A DNA stretch of 15,107 nucleotides, taken from the NCBI GenBank assembly GCA_039916225.1, contig JBDSLU010000235.1:1-15107 (forward strand). Reading direction: 5' to 3'. Source of the DNA: JBDSLU01 sp039916225 (GTDB taxonomy: Bacteria > Acidobacteriota > Vicinamibacteria > Vicinamibacterales > Vicinamibacteraceae). Positions 6,681-13,626 of this stretch are shown one piece after another. Position 1 is the stretch's first letter. Every line of letters starts with the position of its first letter. A model generated the notes under the pieces. That model did not search any database and had not been told where the DNA came from. It was given only the letters and a program-made list of their open reading frames with translations. The translations under genes and the position numbers were made by a program.

Positions 6681-7238
6681 ATGAGCGCCACCGACCGTAC
6701 CCGCCGACCGTTCGACCTCGAGGAGGCGACCGCCGTCCTCGCCCGCACCCCGGCGACCCTGGATGCCCTGCTGCGCGGCCTGCCCGAGGGCTTCGTCCAG
6801 GCCCACGAGGGCGGCGAGAGCTGGAGCCCGTTCGACGTCATCGGACACCTGATCAACGGCGAGCAGACCGACTGGCTGTCGCGGGCGCGCATCATCCTGG
6901 AGCACGGCGAGGCGCGGCCGTTCGAGAAGTTCGACCGCTTCGCGCAGTTCGATCATTCCAAGGGCCGCACGCTCGACAGCCTGCTCGACGAGTTCGCCGC
7001 GCTGCGCCGGGACAGCCTGCGCGCCCTGGCCGCCCTGTCCATCACGGTGGCGGATCTCGATCGGCGGGGGAGTCACCCCGCGCTCGGTCCGGTAACCCTG
7101 CGGCAGCTGCTCGCCACATGGGTCGCGCACGACCTGGACCACGTGATCCAGGTCACGCGGGTGATCGGCCGGCAGTACAGCGACGAAGTGGGACCGTGGC
7201 GGGCCTACCTGCGGATCATCAGCGGCGAGCAGGGCTGA
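6681..7238 (+). CDS. DinB-fold (DinB/YfiT-like) putative metal-binding protein
   Basis: 185 residues, the usual size of this family of four-helix bundles. Metal-ligand histidines are in place: His56 in WSPFDVIGHLINGE and His150/His154 in TWVAHDLDHV, with the spacing typical of DinB_2-type proteins (first His in helix 2, HxxxH in helix 4). Members of the superfamily use a divalent metal for thiol-dependent transferase chemistry (for example with mycothiol or bacillithiol), but most are uncharacterised, and nothing here fixes the substrate. The protein is cytoplasmic, with no signal peptide. It is divergent from the kinase and 108 bp ahead of the MOSC gene, which has its own promoter-like element, so it is probably transcribed alone. 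Confidence 0.85.
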   Translation: MSATDRTRRPFDLEEATAVLARTPATLDALLRGLPEGFVQAHEGGESWSPFDVIGHLINGEQTDWLSRARIILEHGEARPFEKFDRFAQFDHSKGRTLDSLLDEFAALRRDSLRALAALSITVADLDRRGSHPALGPVTLRQLLATWVAHDLDHVIQVTRVIGRQYSDEVGPWRAYLRIISGEQG

Positions 7239-7251
7239 CGCGCATCCGCGC

Positions 7252-7266
7252 TTGCCGCAGCGGCAA
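7252..7266. repeat. 15-bp palindrome after the DinB-family gene
   Basis: TTGCCGC-A-GCGGCAA begins 14 bp after the DinB-family stop. As RNA it could form a 6-bp stem with a CAG loop, followed by TCACC rather than a T-tract, so it is a weak terminator candidate or a possible operator for the MOSC gene. Confidence 0.4.
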
Positions 7267-7334
7267 TCACCGCGGCTCTGCCTCCGACGCTCCGGGCCAT
7301 CCGCATCGACCCGGCCCTGACGCTGCGATCGGAG

Positions 7335-7340
7335 TAGCCT
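7335..7340 (+). promoter_or_regulatory. Putative -10 (TAGCCT) for the MOSC gene
   Basis: TAGCCT lies 6 nt upstream of the GTG start, with no Shine-Dalgarno sequence in between. It shares the TAGnnT core and spacing with the elements before 2901 and 6681. No -35 box is recognisable. Confidence 0.35.
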
Positions 7341-7346
7341 GACGGG

Positions 7347-7985
7347 GTGGAGCCCACCCTGGTGTCGCTGAACATCGGCCGCGCCCGCGCCGGCGACGGG
7401 CCGCGGTCCTGGCGATCGGCGATCTGGAAGCAGCCCGTCCTGGTTCCATTGGATCTTGGCAAGGAGGGTCTGGCCGGCGATCAGCAGGCCAACCGGCGCG
7501 TCCACGGCGGGCCGGACAAGGCCGTCTGCGTCTACTCGCTCGATCACGCGGCGTGGTGGCGCGAGACGCTCGGCGCACCCGATTGGGGCGCCGGTGCCGT
7601 CGGCGAGAACTTCACGCTGACCGGCCAGACCGAGGCGTCCGTCTGCCTGGGCGACGTCTACCAGGTGGGGACAGCGCTCGTCCAGGTGTCGCAGCCCCGG
7701 TCGCCCTGTCGCACGTTGGCGCGGCGGTGGGGCCGACCCGACCTGCCGAAGCGCGTCGTGCAGAGCGGCCGCAGCGGCTGGTACCTGCGCGTCTTGCACG
7801 AGGGGCGTGTCGAGACGGGCGTGCCGGTGACGCTGATCGAGCGGCCGTTCCCCGAGTGGACGATCGCGCGCGTCAACGACGCCAGCTATGGCCTGGTCAC
7901 AAGCATCGGGGAAGACGTAGCGGGGACGCTGGCCGACGTGCCGGTGCTCGCCGCGGCGTGGCGCGACGGCATGCTGGGCAGGTGA
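7347..7985 (+). CDS. MOSC-domain protein, YiiM-like
   Basis: 212 residues from a GTG start. The sequence follows the YiiM subgroup throughout: LVSLNIG at the N-terminus, GDQQANRRVHGGPDKAV (44-60), GAVGENFT (84-91), LGDVYQVG, the QPRSPC segment with the conserved Cys121, and SGRSGWYLRVL. MOSC domains bind the molybdenum cofactor, and E. coli YiiM and YcbX are linked to reduction of N-hydroxylated bases such as 6-hydroxylaminopurine. The GTG start is chosen because it gives the normal family N-terminus and sits just after a -10-like element. The gene converges, 51 bp apart, with a molybdopterin oxidoreductase gene, and fdhD lies beyond, so three Moco-related genes are close together. Confidence 0.88.
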   Translation: MEPTLVSLNIGRARAGDGPRSWRSAIWKQPVLVPLDLGKEGLAGDQQANRRVHGGPDKAVCVYSLDHAAWWRETLGAPDWGAGAVGENFTLTGQTEASVCLGDVYQVGTALVQVSQPRSPCRTLARRWGRPDLPKRVVQSGRSGWYLRVLHEGRVETGVPVTLIERPFPEWTIARVNDASYGLVTSIGEDVAGTLADVPVLAAAWRDGMLGR

Positions 7986-8036
7986 GCGCGCCCGATCTGC
8001 CGCGCGAGGGCCGACACGGACGCGCCGCCCGTGCGG

Positions 8037-10199
8037 TCAAGCGCCAACCGCTTCGATCGTGACCACCGCGTTGTAGTCGGGCTCGAGCGATTCCGGATCG
8101 TGCGGCGCGCCGGCCAGCAGCGCGTTCCCCTCCGGCCAGTGCACTTCGAGGTTGCCGTCGCGGATCGGCGCTGGCCGCAGCCGGCCGTCGAAGACGCCGC
8201 TGGCCGATCGCAGGCGCACGCGATCGCCGGCGGCCCGCCCGAGCCGGGCCAGGTCGCCGCCGCTGATCAGGATGTCGTCGCGGCCGGCGCCGGTCAGCGG
8301 GTCGACGTCGCGCTGGACCATCGAGTTGAACTGCTTGCCGCGCCGCGTCGACACGAAGAAGCGGCCGTCGGCCAGCGAGCGGCTGCGCAACGCGATCGGC
8401 GCGAAGTGGGCGCGGCCGTCGGGGGTCGCGAAGCGGCCGTCGGCGTAGAGGCGGCGGCCGCCCCACTGGACCTCGTCGCCCTGCGTCGCCAGCGCGCCGA
8501 TCCCGGCGTAAAGGGGCACGGCGCGCTCGATCTCGCGCCGGATCGCCGCCGCATCCTCGAGACCTACCTGGCCGGCGCGAGCCGGATGTGCCCGCCGCAT
8601 CACCTCGCCGAACACCTGCCACTCCGCCCGGGCCGATCCGATCCGGCGGCCCGGGATCTCGGGCGAAAAGATGATCCGGCGCTCGGTCGACGTCTCGGTG
8701 CCGCCGCCGGGCGATTCGTAGCGCGTGGTCGCCGGCAGGAGCAGCACGTCGCCGGCGCCTTCGACCAGCATCGACGTCGACAGCACGATGTCCTGGTGGA
8801 TGCGCAGGGGCGGCCGGGCCAGGGCGCGCGCCGCTTCGGCCGTGTCGGGCAACGTCTCGAGCATGTTCCCGCCCACGAACCAGAAGGTGTCGACCTCGCC
8901 GGCCGCGCTCGCCGCGATCGCTTCGGTCGCGGTCCAGCCCGGCGTTCGCGGCGGCTCGAAGCCCCATACCTCCGTCCATCGGGCCTGCTGCGCATCCGAG
9001 ATGCCGGGCACGCAGCCGACCTCGGCTCCGCCCTGGACGCCGGAGTGGCCGCGGATCGGCACGAGGCCGCTGCCCGGCCGCGCCGGCAGGCCGAGGGCGA
9101 GCCCGAGGTTCACCAGCGCTTTCACGGTGTCGACGCCGTGCGCGTGCTGCGTCAGGCCCATCGACCAGACGAAGACCGCCTTCGGCCGATCGCGCACGAG
9201 GCAGGCGAAGCGCTCGATACCGGCGCGGTCGACGCCGGACTCGCGCTCGATCACGTCCCACGGTGTGTCCGCGGCATGCGCCAGCACCTCCGCCGCGCCG
9301 GCTGTCCGCGCCTCGACGAATGCGCGGTCCACGCTGCCGAACGCCTGGGTGGCCTTCAGGACGCCGACGAGGAAGGCGAGATCCCCGCCCGTGTGCACGT
9401 CGATCCAGTGATCCGCGATCTTCGTCCCGGCAATCGCGCTCGACGCGATCGACGGAATCCAGTAGCGGGCGAGACCCGGCTCACGGTACGGGTTGACGAC
9501 CGCGACCTGCGCGCCACGCGCCTTGGCCTCGTGCAGGTACTTGGTGGTGACCGGCTGGTTGTTGGCGACGTTCGAGCCGAACAGCACGATCAGGTCGGCG
9601 TCGAGCCAGTCGACGTAGCTGCAGGTCGACGCGCCGTGGCCGAGCGTCGCCTTCATCGCGACGGTCGACGCCGCGTGACACAGGCGCGCCGCGTTGTCGA
9701 CGTGGTTGGTGCCGAAGAAGCGGGCCGCCTTCTGCGCCGCGTAATAGACCTCGTTGGTGATGCCGCGTGACGTCAGGTAGAAGGCGAGGCGGCGCGGATC
9801 GGTGCGGCGCACGCCATCGGCGGCGAGCGTGAGGGCATCGTCCCAGTTGATGACGCGGAAGCCGGGCTCACCGCGTCGCCGCAGCATCGGTTCCGGGAGC
9901 CGGCCGAGCGCACGCAGGTCGGCCGATGAGCGGCCGGCCAGTGTCGAGACGTCGGCGAGACGTGCCGGGTCGAGCGCAGGTGCGGTGTTGAGACGCATCA
10001 GCTCGAGCCGCACCATGCAGAGGTGGGTGCCGGGCAGTGTCCAGTCGCGGACGCCGGTCGTGCCGAGGGCGCAGCCGTCGCACACGCCCCGGGTCAGGAT
10101 TCGCCAGGCGAAGGGCAGCTGGTCGCGGTTCTCCCAGATGATCCGCACCATCTCGCGATAGTGGTGCGGCTTCTGACGGCCGAGGCCGAAGAGGGCCAT
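8037..10199 (-). CDS. FdhF/YdeP-type molybdopterin oxidoreductase alpha subunit
   Basis: 720 residues, near the size of E. coli YdeP. The N-terminus has GVCDGCALGTTGVRDWT (Cys40, Cys43) and HLCMVRL (Cys61), characteristic of this family rather than the full CxxC-CxxxC-C cluster motif of FdhF. The Mo-ligand region reads ARLCHAASTVAMKATLG (Cys174-His175), a Cys codon where FdhF has selenocysteine. Cofactor-binding segments follow: DLIVLFGSNVANNQP, GLTQHAHGVD, RGHSGVQGGAEVGCVPG, FVGGNMLETLPD, and a C-terminal dinucleotide-binding barrel (RRGKQFNSMVQRDVDPLTGA). The reaction is unknown; the family is formate-dehydrogenase-like and YdeP is associated with acid resistance in E. coli. No twin-arginine signal is seen, so it should be cytoplasmic. 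It starts 9 bp after the SPFH gene stop, in one operon, with fdhD divergent beyond. Confidence 0.92.
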   Translation of the reverse strand: MALFGLGRQKPHHYREMVRIIWENRDQLPFAWRILTRGVCDGCALGTTGVRDWTLPGTHLCMVRLELMRLNTAPALDPARLADVSTLAGRSSADLRALGRLPEPMLRRRGEPGFRVINWDDALTLAADGVRRTDPRRLAFYLTSRGITNEVYYAAQKAARFFGTNHVDNAARLCHAASTVAMKATLGHGASTCSYVDWLDADLIVLFGSNVANNQPVTTKYLHEAKARGAQVAVVNPYREPGLARYWIPSIASSAIAGTKIADHWIDVHTGGDLAFLVGVLKATQAFGSVDRAFVEARTAGAAEVLAHAADTPWDVIERESGVDRAGIERFACLVRDRPKAVFVWSMGLTQHAHGVDTVKALVNLGLALGLPARPGSGLVPIRGHSGVQGGAEVGCVPGISDAQQARWTEVWGFEPPRTPGWTATEAIAASAAGEVDTFWFVGGNMLETLPDTAEAARALARPPLRIHQDIVLSTSMLVEGAGDVLLLPATTRYESPGGGTETSTERRIIFSPEIPGRRIGSARAEWQVFGEVMRRAHPARAGQVGLEDAAAIRREIERAVPLYAGIGALATQGDEVQWGGRRLYADGRFATPDGRAHFAPIALRSRSLADGRFFVSTRRGKQFNSMVQRDVDPLTGAGRDDILISGGDLARLGRAAGDRVRLRSASGVFDGRLRPAPIRDGNLEVHWPEGNALLAGAPHDPESLEPDYNAVVTIEAVGA

Positions 10200-10208
10200 G
10201 GGCTGCGG

Positions 10209-11183
10209 CTACGGCTCCTTGTCCATGTTGAGGATGACCGGCAGGCCGTTGCGCCCGGACCCGATGATCACCACCTTGGCGTTGGTGCTCTTCGAGAGGT
10301 TTTCCGTCGCTTCGATGCCTTTCCATTGCAGCAGGTTGGGGTTGATGCTCTGGGAGACGATGGTCTGGAAGTCCGACACGCCCTTGGCTTCGATCCGCTT
10401 GCGCTCGGCCTCCTGCCGCTCCTTCTCGAGCACGAACTGCATCTGTTCCGATTGCTGCGCCGCCTCGAGCTTGGCTTCGATCGCGTTCTTCACCTTGTCC
10501 GGGAGCTGGATCTTCCGCAGCATCACCTGGTCGATGACGAAGCCGGTCGCGCCCTTGAAGTCATCGCGCTGCTGGAGCAGGGATCCCATGCGCGCTGTCA
10601 GCAGGTCGTGCATCTTCTGGGGCAGGGCTTCCCGCTTGGTCGAGTAGGCCTCCTGCGCGGTAAAGCCGGCGATCGCCTCCCGAACCGCCGTGCGCGAAGC
10701 CGGCCGGATGATCTTGTCGATGTAGTCGGAGCCGATGTCGCGATAGACGCGAGGCGCGTCGCCGCCGACCAGACGGAAGGCGATGGTGATGTCGAGCGGC
10801 ATGAGCAGGCCGTCCGATGACAGCGCCTGGATCGAGTCGTCGCCCCGGACCGGCCCTTCGGCGCTGCTCGCGGACATCGTGTAGGTCTCGGTCCGCACCG
10901 ACATCTCGACCACGTCGGCGAACGGATTGATCAACTGGATGCCTTCGGTCATCGCGATCGGCTTGACCCGCCCGAAGAGTACCTGGACGCCGACGTGACC
11001 GGCGGGGACGATGACGACCGAGGCGGCGACGACCGCCAGCAGCCCCACCGCCAGCAGCACCGAGGAGGCGATGCCAAGCGTGTGCGCGGGCGCGCCTTGC
11101 AGGCGCGGGTCTTGCCGCGCCATGTAGCCGAACCACCGGAGTCCGACCGCGAGGGCGACCGCGAGAAAGGCGAGGACGATCAT
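10209..11183 (-). CDS. SPFH/prohibitin-family membrane protein
   Basis: 324 residues. Two hydrophobic segments at the N-terminus (about 1-16 and 37-59) precede an SPFH domain that starts VPAGHVGVQVLFGRV and continues through GIQLINPFADVVEMSVRTETYTM, LSSDGLLMPLDITIAFRL and the Tyr/Arg-rich YIDKIIRPASRTAVREAI segment. A charged, coiled-coil-prone helix (about 232-272, KLEAAQQSEQMQFVLEKERQEAERKR) follows. Prohibitin-like proteins form large rings at membranes and often act as scaffolds for proteases or enzymes. The gene is the first of a two-gene operon, with the molybdopterin oxidoreductase 9 bp downstream, suggesting that oxidoreductase as its client; that is inference. It is divergent from fdhD across 71 bp. 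Confidence 0.9.
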   Translation of the reverse strand: MIVLAFLAVALAVGLRWFGYMARQDPRLQGAPAHTLGIASSVLLAVGLLAVVAASVVIVPAGHVGVQVLFGRVKPIAMTEGIQLINPFADVVEMSVRTETYTMSASSAEGPVRGDDSIQALSSDGLLMPLDITIAFRLVGGDAPRVYRDIGSDYIDKIIRPASRTAVREAIAGFTAQEAYSTKREALPQKMHDLLTARMGSLLQQRDDFKGATGFVIDQVMLRKIQLPDKVKNAIEAKLEAAQQSEQMQFVLEKERQEAERKRIEAKGVSDFQTIVSQSINPNLLQWKGIEATENLSKSTNAKVVIIGSGRNGLPVILNMDKEP

Positions 11184-11198
11184 GGTTGTCTGTGCTCC

Positions 11199-11217
11199 GC
11201 GGGGCGGAACGCCCCGC
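11199..11217. repeat. Inverted repeat between divergent SPFH and fdhD genes
   Basis: GCGGGGC-GGAAC-GCCCCGC is a perfect 7-bp inverted repeat with a 5-nt centre. It ends directly before the proposed -35 of fdhD and lies 15 bp upstream of the SPFH start, so a bound repressor could control both operons. No regulator gene is adjacent. Confidence 0.45.
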
Positions 11218-11246
11218 TCAACACTACAGCCAGCCGGTGCTATCCT
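11218..11246 (+). promoter_or_regulatory. Putative fdhD promoter
   Basis: TCAACA (11218-11223) and TATCCT (11241-11246) are 17 bp apart, each matching the sigma-70 consensus at 4 of 6 positions, with TG one base before the -10 (extended -10). TATCCT is 8 nt from ATG 11255, so the transcript would begin at or next to the start codon. Confidence 0.45.
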
Positions 11247-11254
11247 GCCCGCGC

Positions 11255-12088
11255 ATGTCCGAACGTGAGCGGATGCGGCGGATCCCGGTCGTGCGCGTCG
11301 CCGACGGCGGCGGCGCCGGCGAACGTGCGACGGACGACGTCGCCGTCGAGGCGGCGCTCGAGGTCCGGCTGAACGGCGACGCGTTCTCGGTGACGATGCG
11401 GACGCCCGGCGCCGATCGCGAACTGGCCGCCGGCTTCCTGTTCACCGAAGGCATCGTCACCGCACTCGGCGACATCGTCGCGGTGACCGTCGATCCGTCG
11501 GCGGACATCGTGGACGTCGAACTGAGCGCGGATCGATCGGCGGCGGTCGCCGTCCAGCGCGACGCCAGGCGGCAGGTCACGACGACGTCCTCGTGCGGCA
11601 TGTGCGGCCGTCCCGACCTGGCCTCGACGCGACTCACCGCACCACCGATCGCGCCCGCCCGCGCCGTCGACGCCGATGTGATTCGCGCGCTGCCCGCGCG
11701 CATCGCGCCGCTTCAGGAAACGTTCGCTGCCACCGGCGGCCTGCACGCCGCGGCGCTGTGCACGCTGGACGGCGACATCGTCGACACCGCCGAGGATGTC
11801 GGCCGCCACAACGCCGTCGACAAGATCATCGGCCGGCAGCTGCTCGCCGGCCGCCTGCCCCTTGCCGACGCGCTGCTGTTCGTCAGCGGCCGCACGTCAT
11901 TCGAGATTCTGCAAAAGGCGTGGCTGGCCGGCATCCCGGTCGTCGCCGCCGTGTCCGCCCCGTCGAGCCTGGCGATCGATCTCGCCCTGGAGGCCGGCAT
12001 CACCTTGATCGGCTTCGTGCGCGGCGGCCGCTTCAACATCTACTCGCACCCGGAACGCATCACGCAGGCGGTGGTGACCCATGGCTGA
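11255..12088 (+). CDS. fdhD: Formate dehydrogenase accessory sulfurtransferase FdhD
   Basis: 277 residues from ATG 11255. FdhD takes sulfur from a cysteine desulfurase and transfers it to Moco before insertion into formate-dehydrogenase-type enzymes. Diagnostic segments are all present: ELAAGFLFTEGI, SSCGMCG with Cys114 and Cys117 (the sulfur-carrying CxxC), GGLHAAAL, EDVGRHNAVDK (180-190), SGRTSFEILQKA, AAVSAPSSLAIDLA and GFVRGGRFNIYSHPERI. An in-frame GTG at 11186 would add 23 residues unlike the family and would place the proposed promoter and inverted repeat inside the gene, so the later ATG is preferred. The presumed client is the YdeP-type oxidoreductase on the other side of the divergent gap. 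Its stop overlaps the start of the next gene by 8 bp. Confidence 0.95.
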   Translation: MSERERMRRIPVVRVADGGGAGERATDDVAVEAALEVRLNGDAFSVTMRTPGADRELAAGFLFTEGIVTALGDIVAVTVDPSADIVDVELSADRSAAVAVQRDARRQVTTTSSCGMCGRPDLASTRLTAPPIAPARAVDADVIRALPARIAPLQETFAATGGLHAAALCTLDGDIVDTAEDVGRHNAVDKIIGRQLLAGRLPLADALLFVSGRTSFEILQKAWLAGIPVVAAVSAPSSLAIDLALEAGITLIGFVRGGRFNIYSHPERITQAVVTHG

Positions 12089-12836
12089 TACGCCCTCGAC
12101 GTCGTCCACTCCGCTCGCCGGTCGCCGCGCCTTGGTCACCGGCGGCAGCCGCGGCATCGGCCGCGCCGTCGCCCTGGCGCTGGCCGAGGCCGGTGCCGAC
12201 GTCGCCATCACCTTTCGCGAGCGCGAGGCCGAGGCCGTCCTCGCCTGCACCGACATCGCCGAGCACGGGCGACGGGCGGTGTCCATCCGCGCCGACGTCT
12301 CGCAGCGGTTCGAGGTCGCCGCGTTGCTGGCCAGCGTCCGCACCGAGCTCGGCGAGATCGACATCCTGGTCAACAACGCCGGCGCGGCGCACCCGTCGCC
12401 GATCGATCGCGTCAGCGAGGTGCAGTGGGACGAGGCCATCGCCACCAACCTGACCTCGGCGTTCCTGATTACGCAGGGCCTGGTCGCCGGCATGCGCGAG
12501 CGCAAGTGGGGACGGGTGATCTTCCTGTCGTCGGTGGCGGCGCAGGTCGGCGGCGTGGTCGGTCCGCACTATGCCGCGTCGAAGGCGGGCTTGCATGGCC
12601 TGATGCACTTCTACGCGGCGCACCTCGCCAAGGACGGCATCACCGCCAACGTCATCGCGCCGGCGCTGATCGAGACCGAGATGGTGACGTCGAACCCGAA
12701 CGCCACGCCCAGCCTGATTCCGGTCGGCCGGTTCGGGACCGTCGACGAAGTCGCGTCGGTCGTGCGGCTGCTGGCCGAGAACGCCTACATCACCGGCCAG
12801 ACGATCAACGTCAACGGCGGCTGGTACGCCAGCTAG
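12081..12836 (+). CDS. Short-chain dehydrogenase/reductase, FabG-like
   Basis: 251 residues, the classical SDR size. The cofactor-binding TGGSRGIG is at 20-27, NNAG at 98-101, structural Asn123, and the catalytic set Ser151, Tyr164 and Lys168 (YAASK) is complete. The sequence ends INVNGGWYAS as in 3-oxoacyl-ACP reductases. It reduces or oxidises a keto/hydroxyl group with NAD(P)H; a fatty-acid role is possible, but isolated FabG-like genes have many substrates. The start overlaps the fdhD stop (ATGGCTGA, 8 bp), so the two are translationally coupled, an uncommon pairing. It converges on the membrane-protein gene with 10 bp between stops. Confidence 0.93.
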   Translation: MADTPSTSSTPLAGRRALVTGGSRGIGRAVALALAEAGADVAITFREREAEAVLACTDIAEHGRRAVSIRADVSQRFEVAALLASVRTELGEIDILVNNAGAAHPSPIDRVSEVQWDEAIATNLTSAFLITQGLVAGMRERKWGRVIFLSSVAAQVGGVVGPHYAASKAGLHGLMHFYAAHLAKDGITANVIAPALIETEMVTSNPNATPSLIPVGRFGTVDEVASVVRLLAENAYITGQTINVNGGWYAS

Positions 12837-12846
12837 CGCGCCGGGC

Positions 12847-13626
12847 TCACTTCGGCGGGGCCGGCGGATCCTCTCGCGGTGTCGTCGCCGGCATCGCCTG
12901 ATCGAGACGATGGACCGGCGCGGGCGGCGCGATGTCGCCTGTCTCCGGATCGAAGACGGGCTTGAGGCCGCGCGACGACCACGCTTCGGGCGCGGTCCCG
13001 GCCAGTGCCGGTGACGTTGCGAGCGGCGGGGCACCAGCCGTCGTGACAGGCGCCGGTGACACGACGTTCGGCGTCGCGGGGTGACTCCTGGCGATCGCCA
13101 CCGGCTCGACGACCGGCGCGCCAAACGCCTTCGCCCGCAACCAGCCGGGGGCGCGGATTGGACCGGTGCCGTCTTCTGGATGGAACAGCGGCCGTGAGGC
13201 GAGGAGCGCGTGTGGCGGCATCGCCAGCACGCGACCGGCCTCGATGTTGGTCATCGGCACCGGCCGGCCGGCCGGCTCGTCGGCGATGGCCTCGACCGCC
13301 GCGCCTGGTCCGGTGTCCGGCCGGGCCGCGGTCGTCGATACCGCACGCGACGACGCTGACGTCGGAGACGGAGCGGGCCCGACCGAGCGCGGTGCCAGCG
13401 ACCACGCCGCTGCGGCCAGCACGGTCGCGGCGATCGCGCTGAAGCTGGCGAACCAGCGACGACGCGCCTGTTCCCCTTCGGCGCGCTGCTTCTGCGCCAA
13501 CGCGGCCTGAGCCGCGAGCAGCACGCGCGCCTCGAGCGACGGCGGCGCCGAGGCCGCGTGGTCGGCGGCCACGAAGGCCGCCCACGCTCGCGCGCTGTGC
13601 GCGTCGTCCGGACGAATCGGTGTCAT
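12847..13626 (-). CDS. Single-pass membrane protein coupled to ECF sigma factor, candidate anti-sigma factor
   Basis: 259 residues from ATG 13626, which overlaps the sigma factor TGA as ATGA. A second ATG 9 bp earlier is also possible; a frame extending to 13797 exists but would lie within the sigma gene. A short cytoplasmic part (1-56) with a basic helix (QKQRAEGEQARRR) precedes one membrane span (about 58-77, WFASFSAIAATVLAAAAWSL). The rest is a Pro/Ala/Thr-rich extracytoplasmic domain without a recognised fold. It has no cysteine, so it is not a zinc-type (HxxxCxxC) anti-sigma factor, and I do not recognise the family. Gene order, overlap and topology are what suggest regulation of the sigma factor. 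Confidence 0.75.
   Translation of the reverse strand: MTPIRPDDAHSARAWAAFVAADHAASAPPSLEARVLLAAQAALAQKQRAEGEQARRRWFASFSAIAATVLAAAAWSLAPRSVGPAPSPTSASSRAVSTTAARPDTGPGAAVEAIADEPAGRPVPMTNIEAGRVLAMPPHALLASRPLFHPEDGTGPIRAPGWLRAKAFGAPVVEPVAIARSHPATPNVVSPAPVTTAGAPPLATSPALAGTAPEAWSSRGLKPVFDPETGDIAPPAPVHRLDQAMPATTPREDPPAPPK

Noticed and set aside
6489..7799. 436-codon minus-strand frame across the DinB and MOSC genes
   Set aside because: It covers two recognised plus-strand genes and their gap and has no family features.
9660..9700. Possible selenocysteine at the Mo-ligand position of the oxidoreductase
   Set aside because: The codon at residue 174 is a normal Cys codon, not TGA.
8031..9770. 579-codon open frame antisense to the molybdopterin oxidoreductase
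   Set aside because: Arg/Ala-rich shadow frame without motifs; the minus-strand enzyme explains the sequence fully.
11186..11254. 23-residue N-terminal extension of FdhD from a GTG
   Set aside because: Not like the family, and it would overlap the inverted repeat and promoter-like elements.
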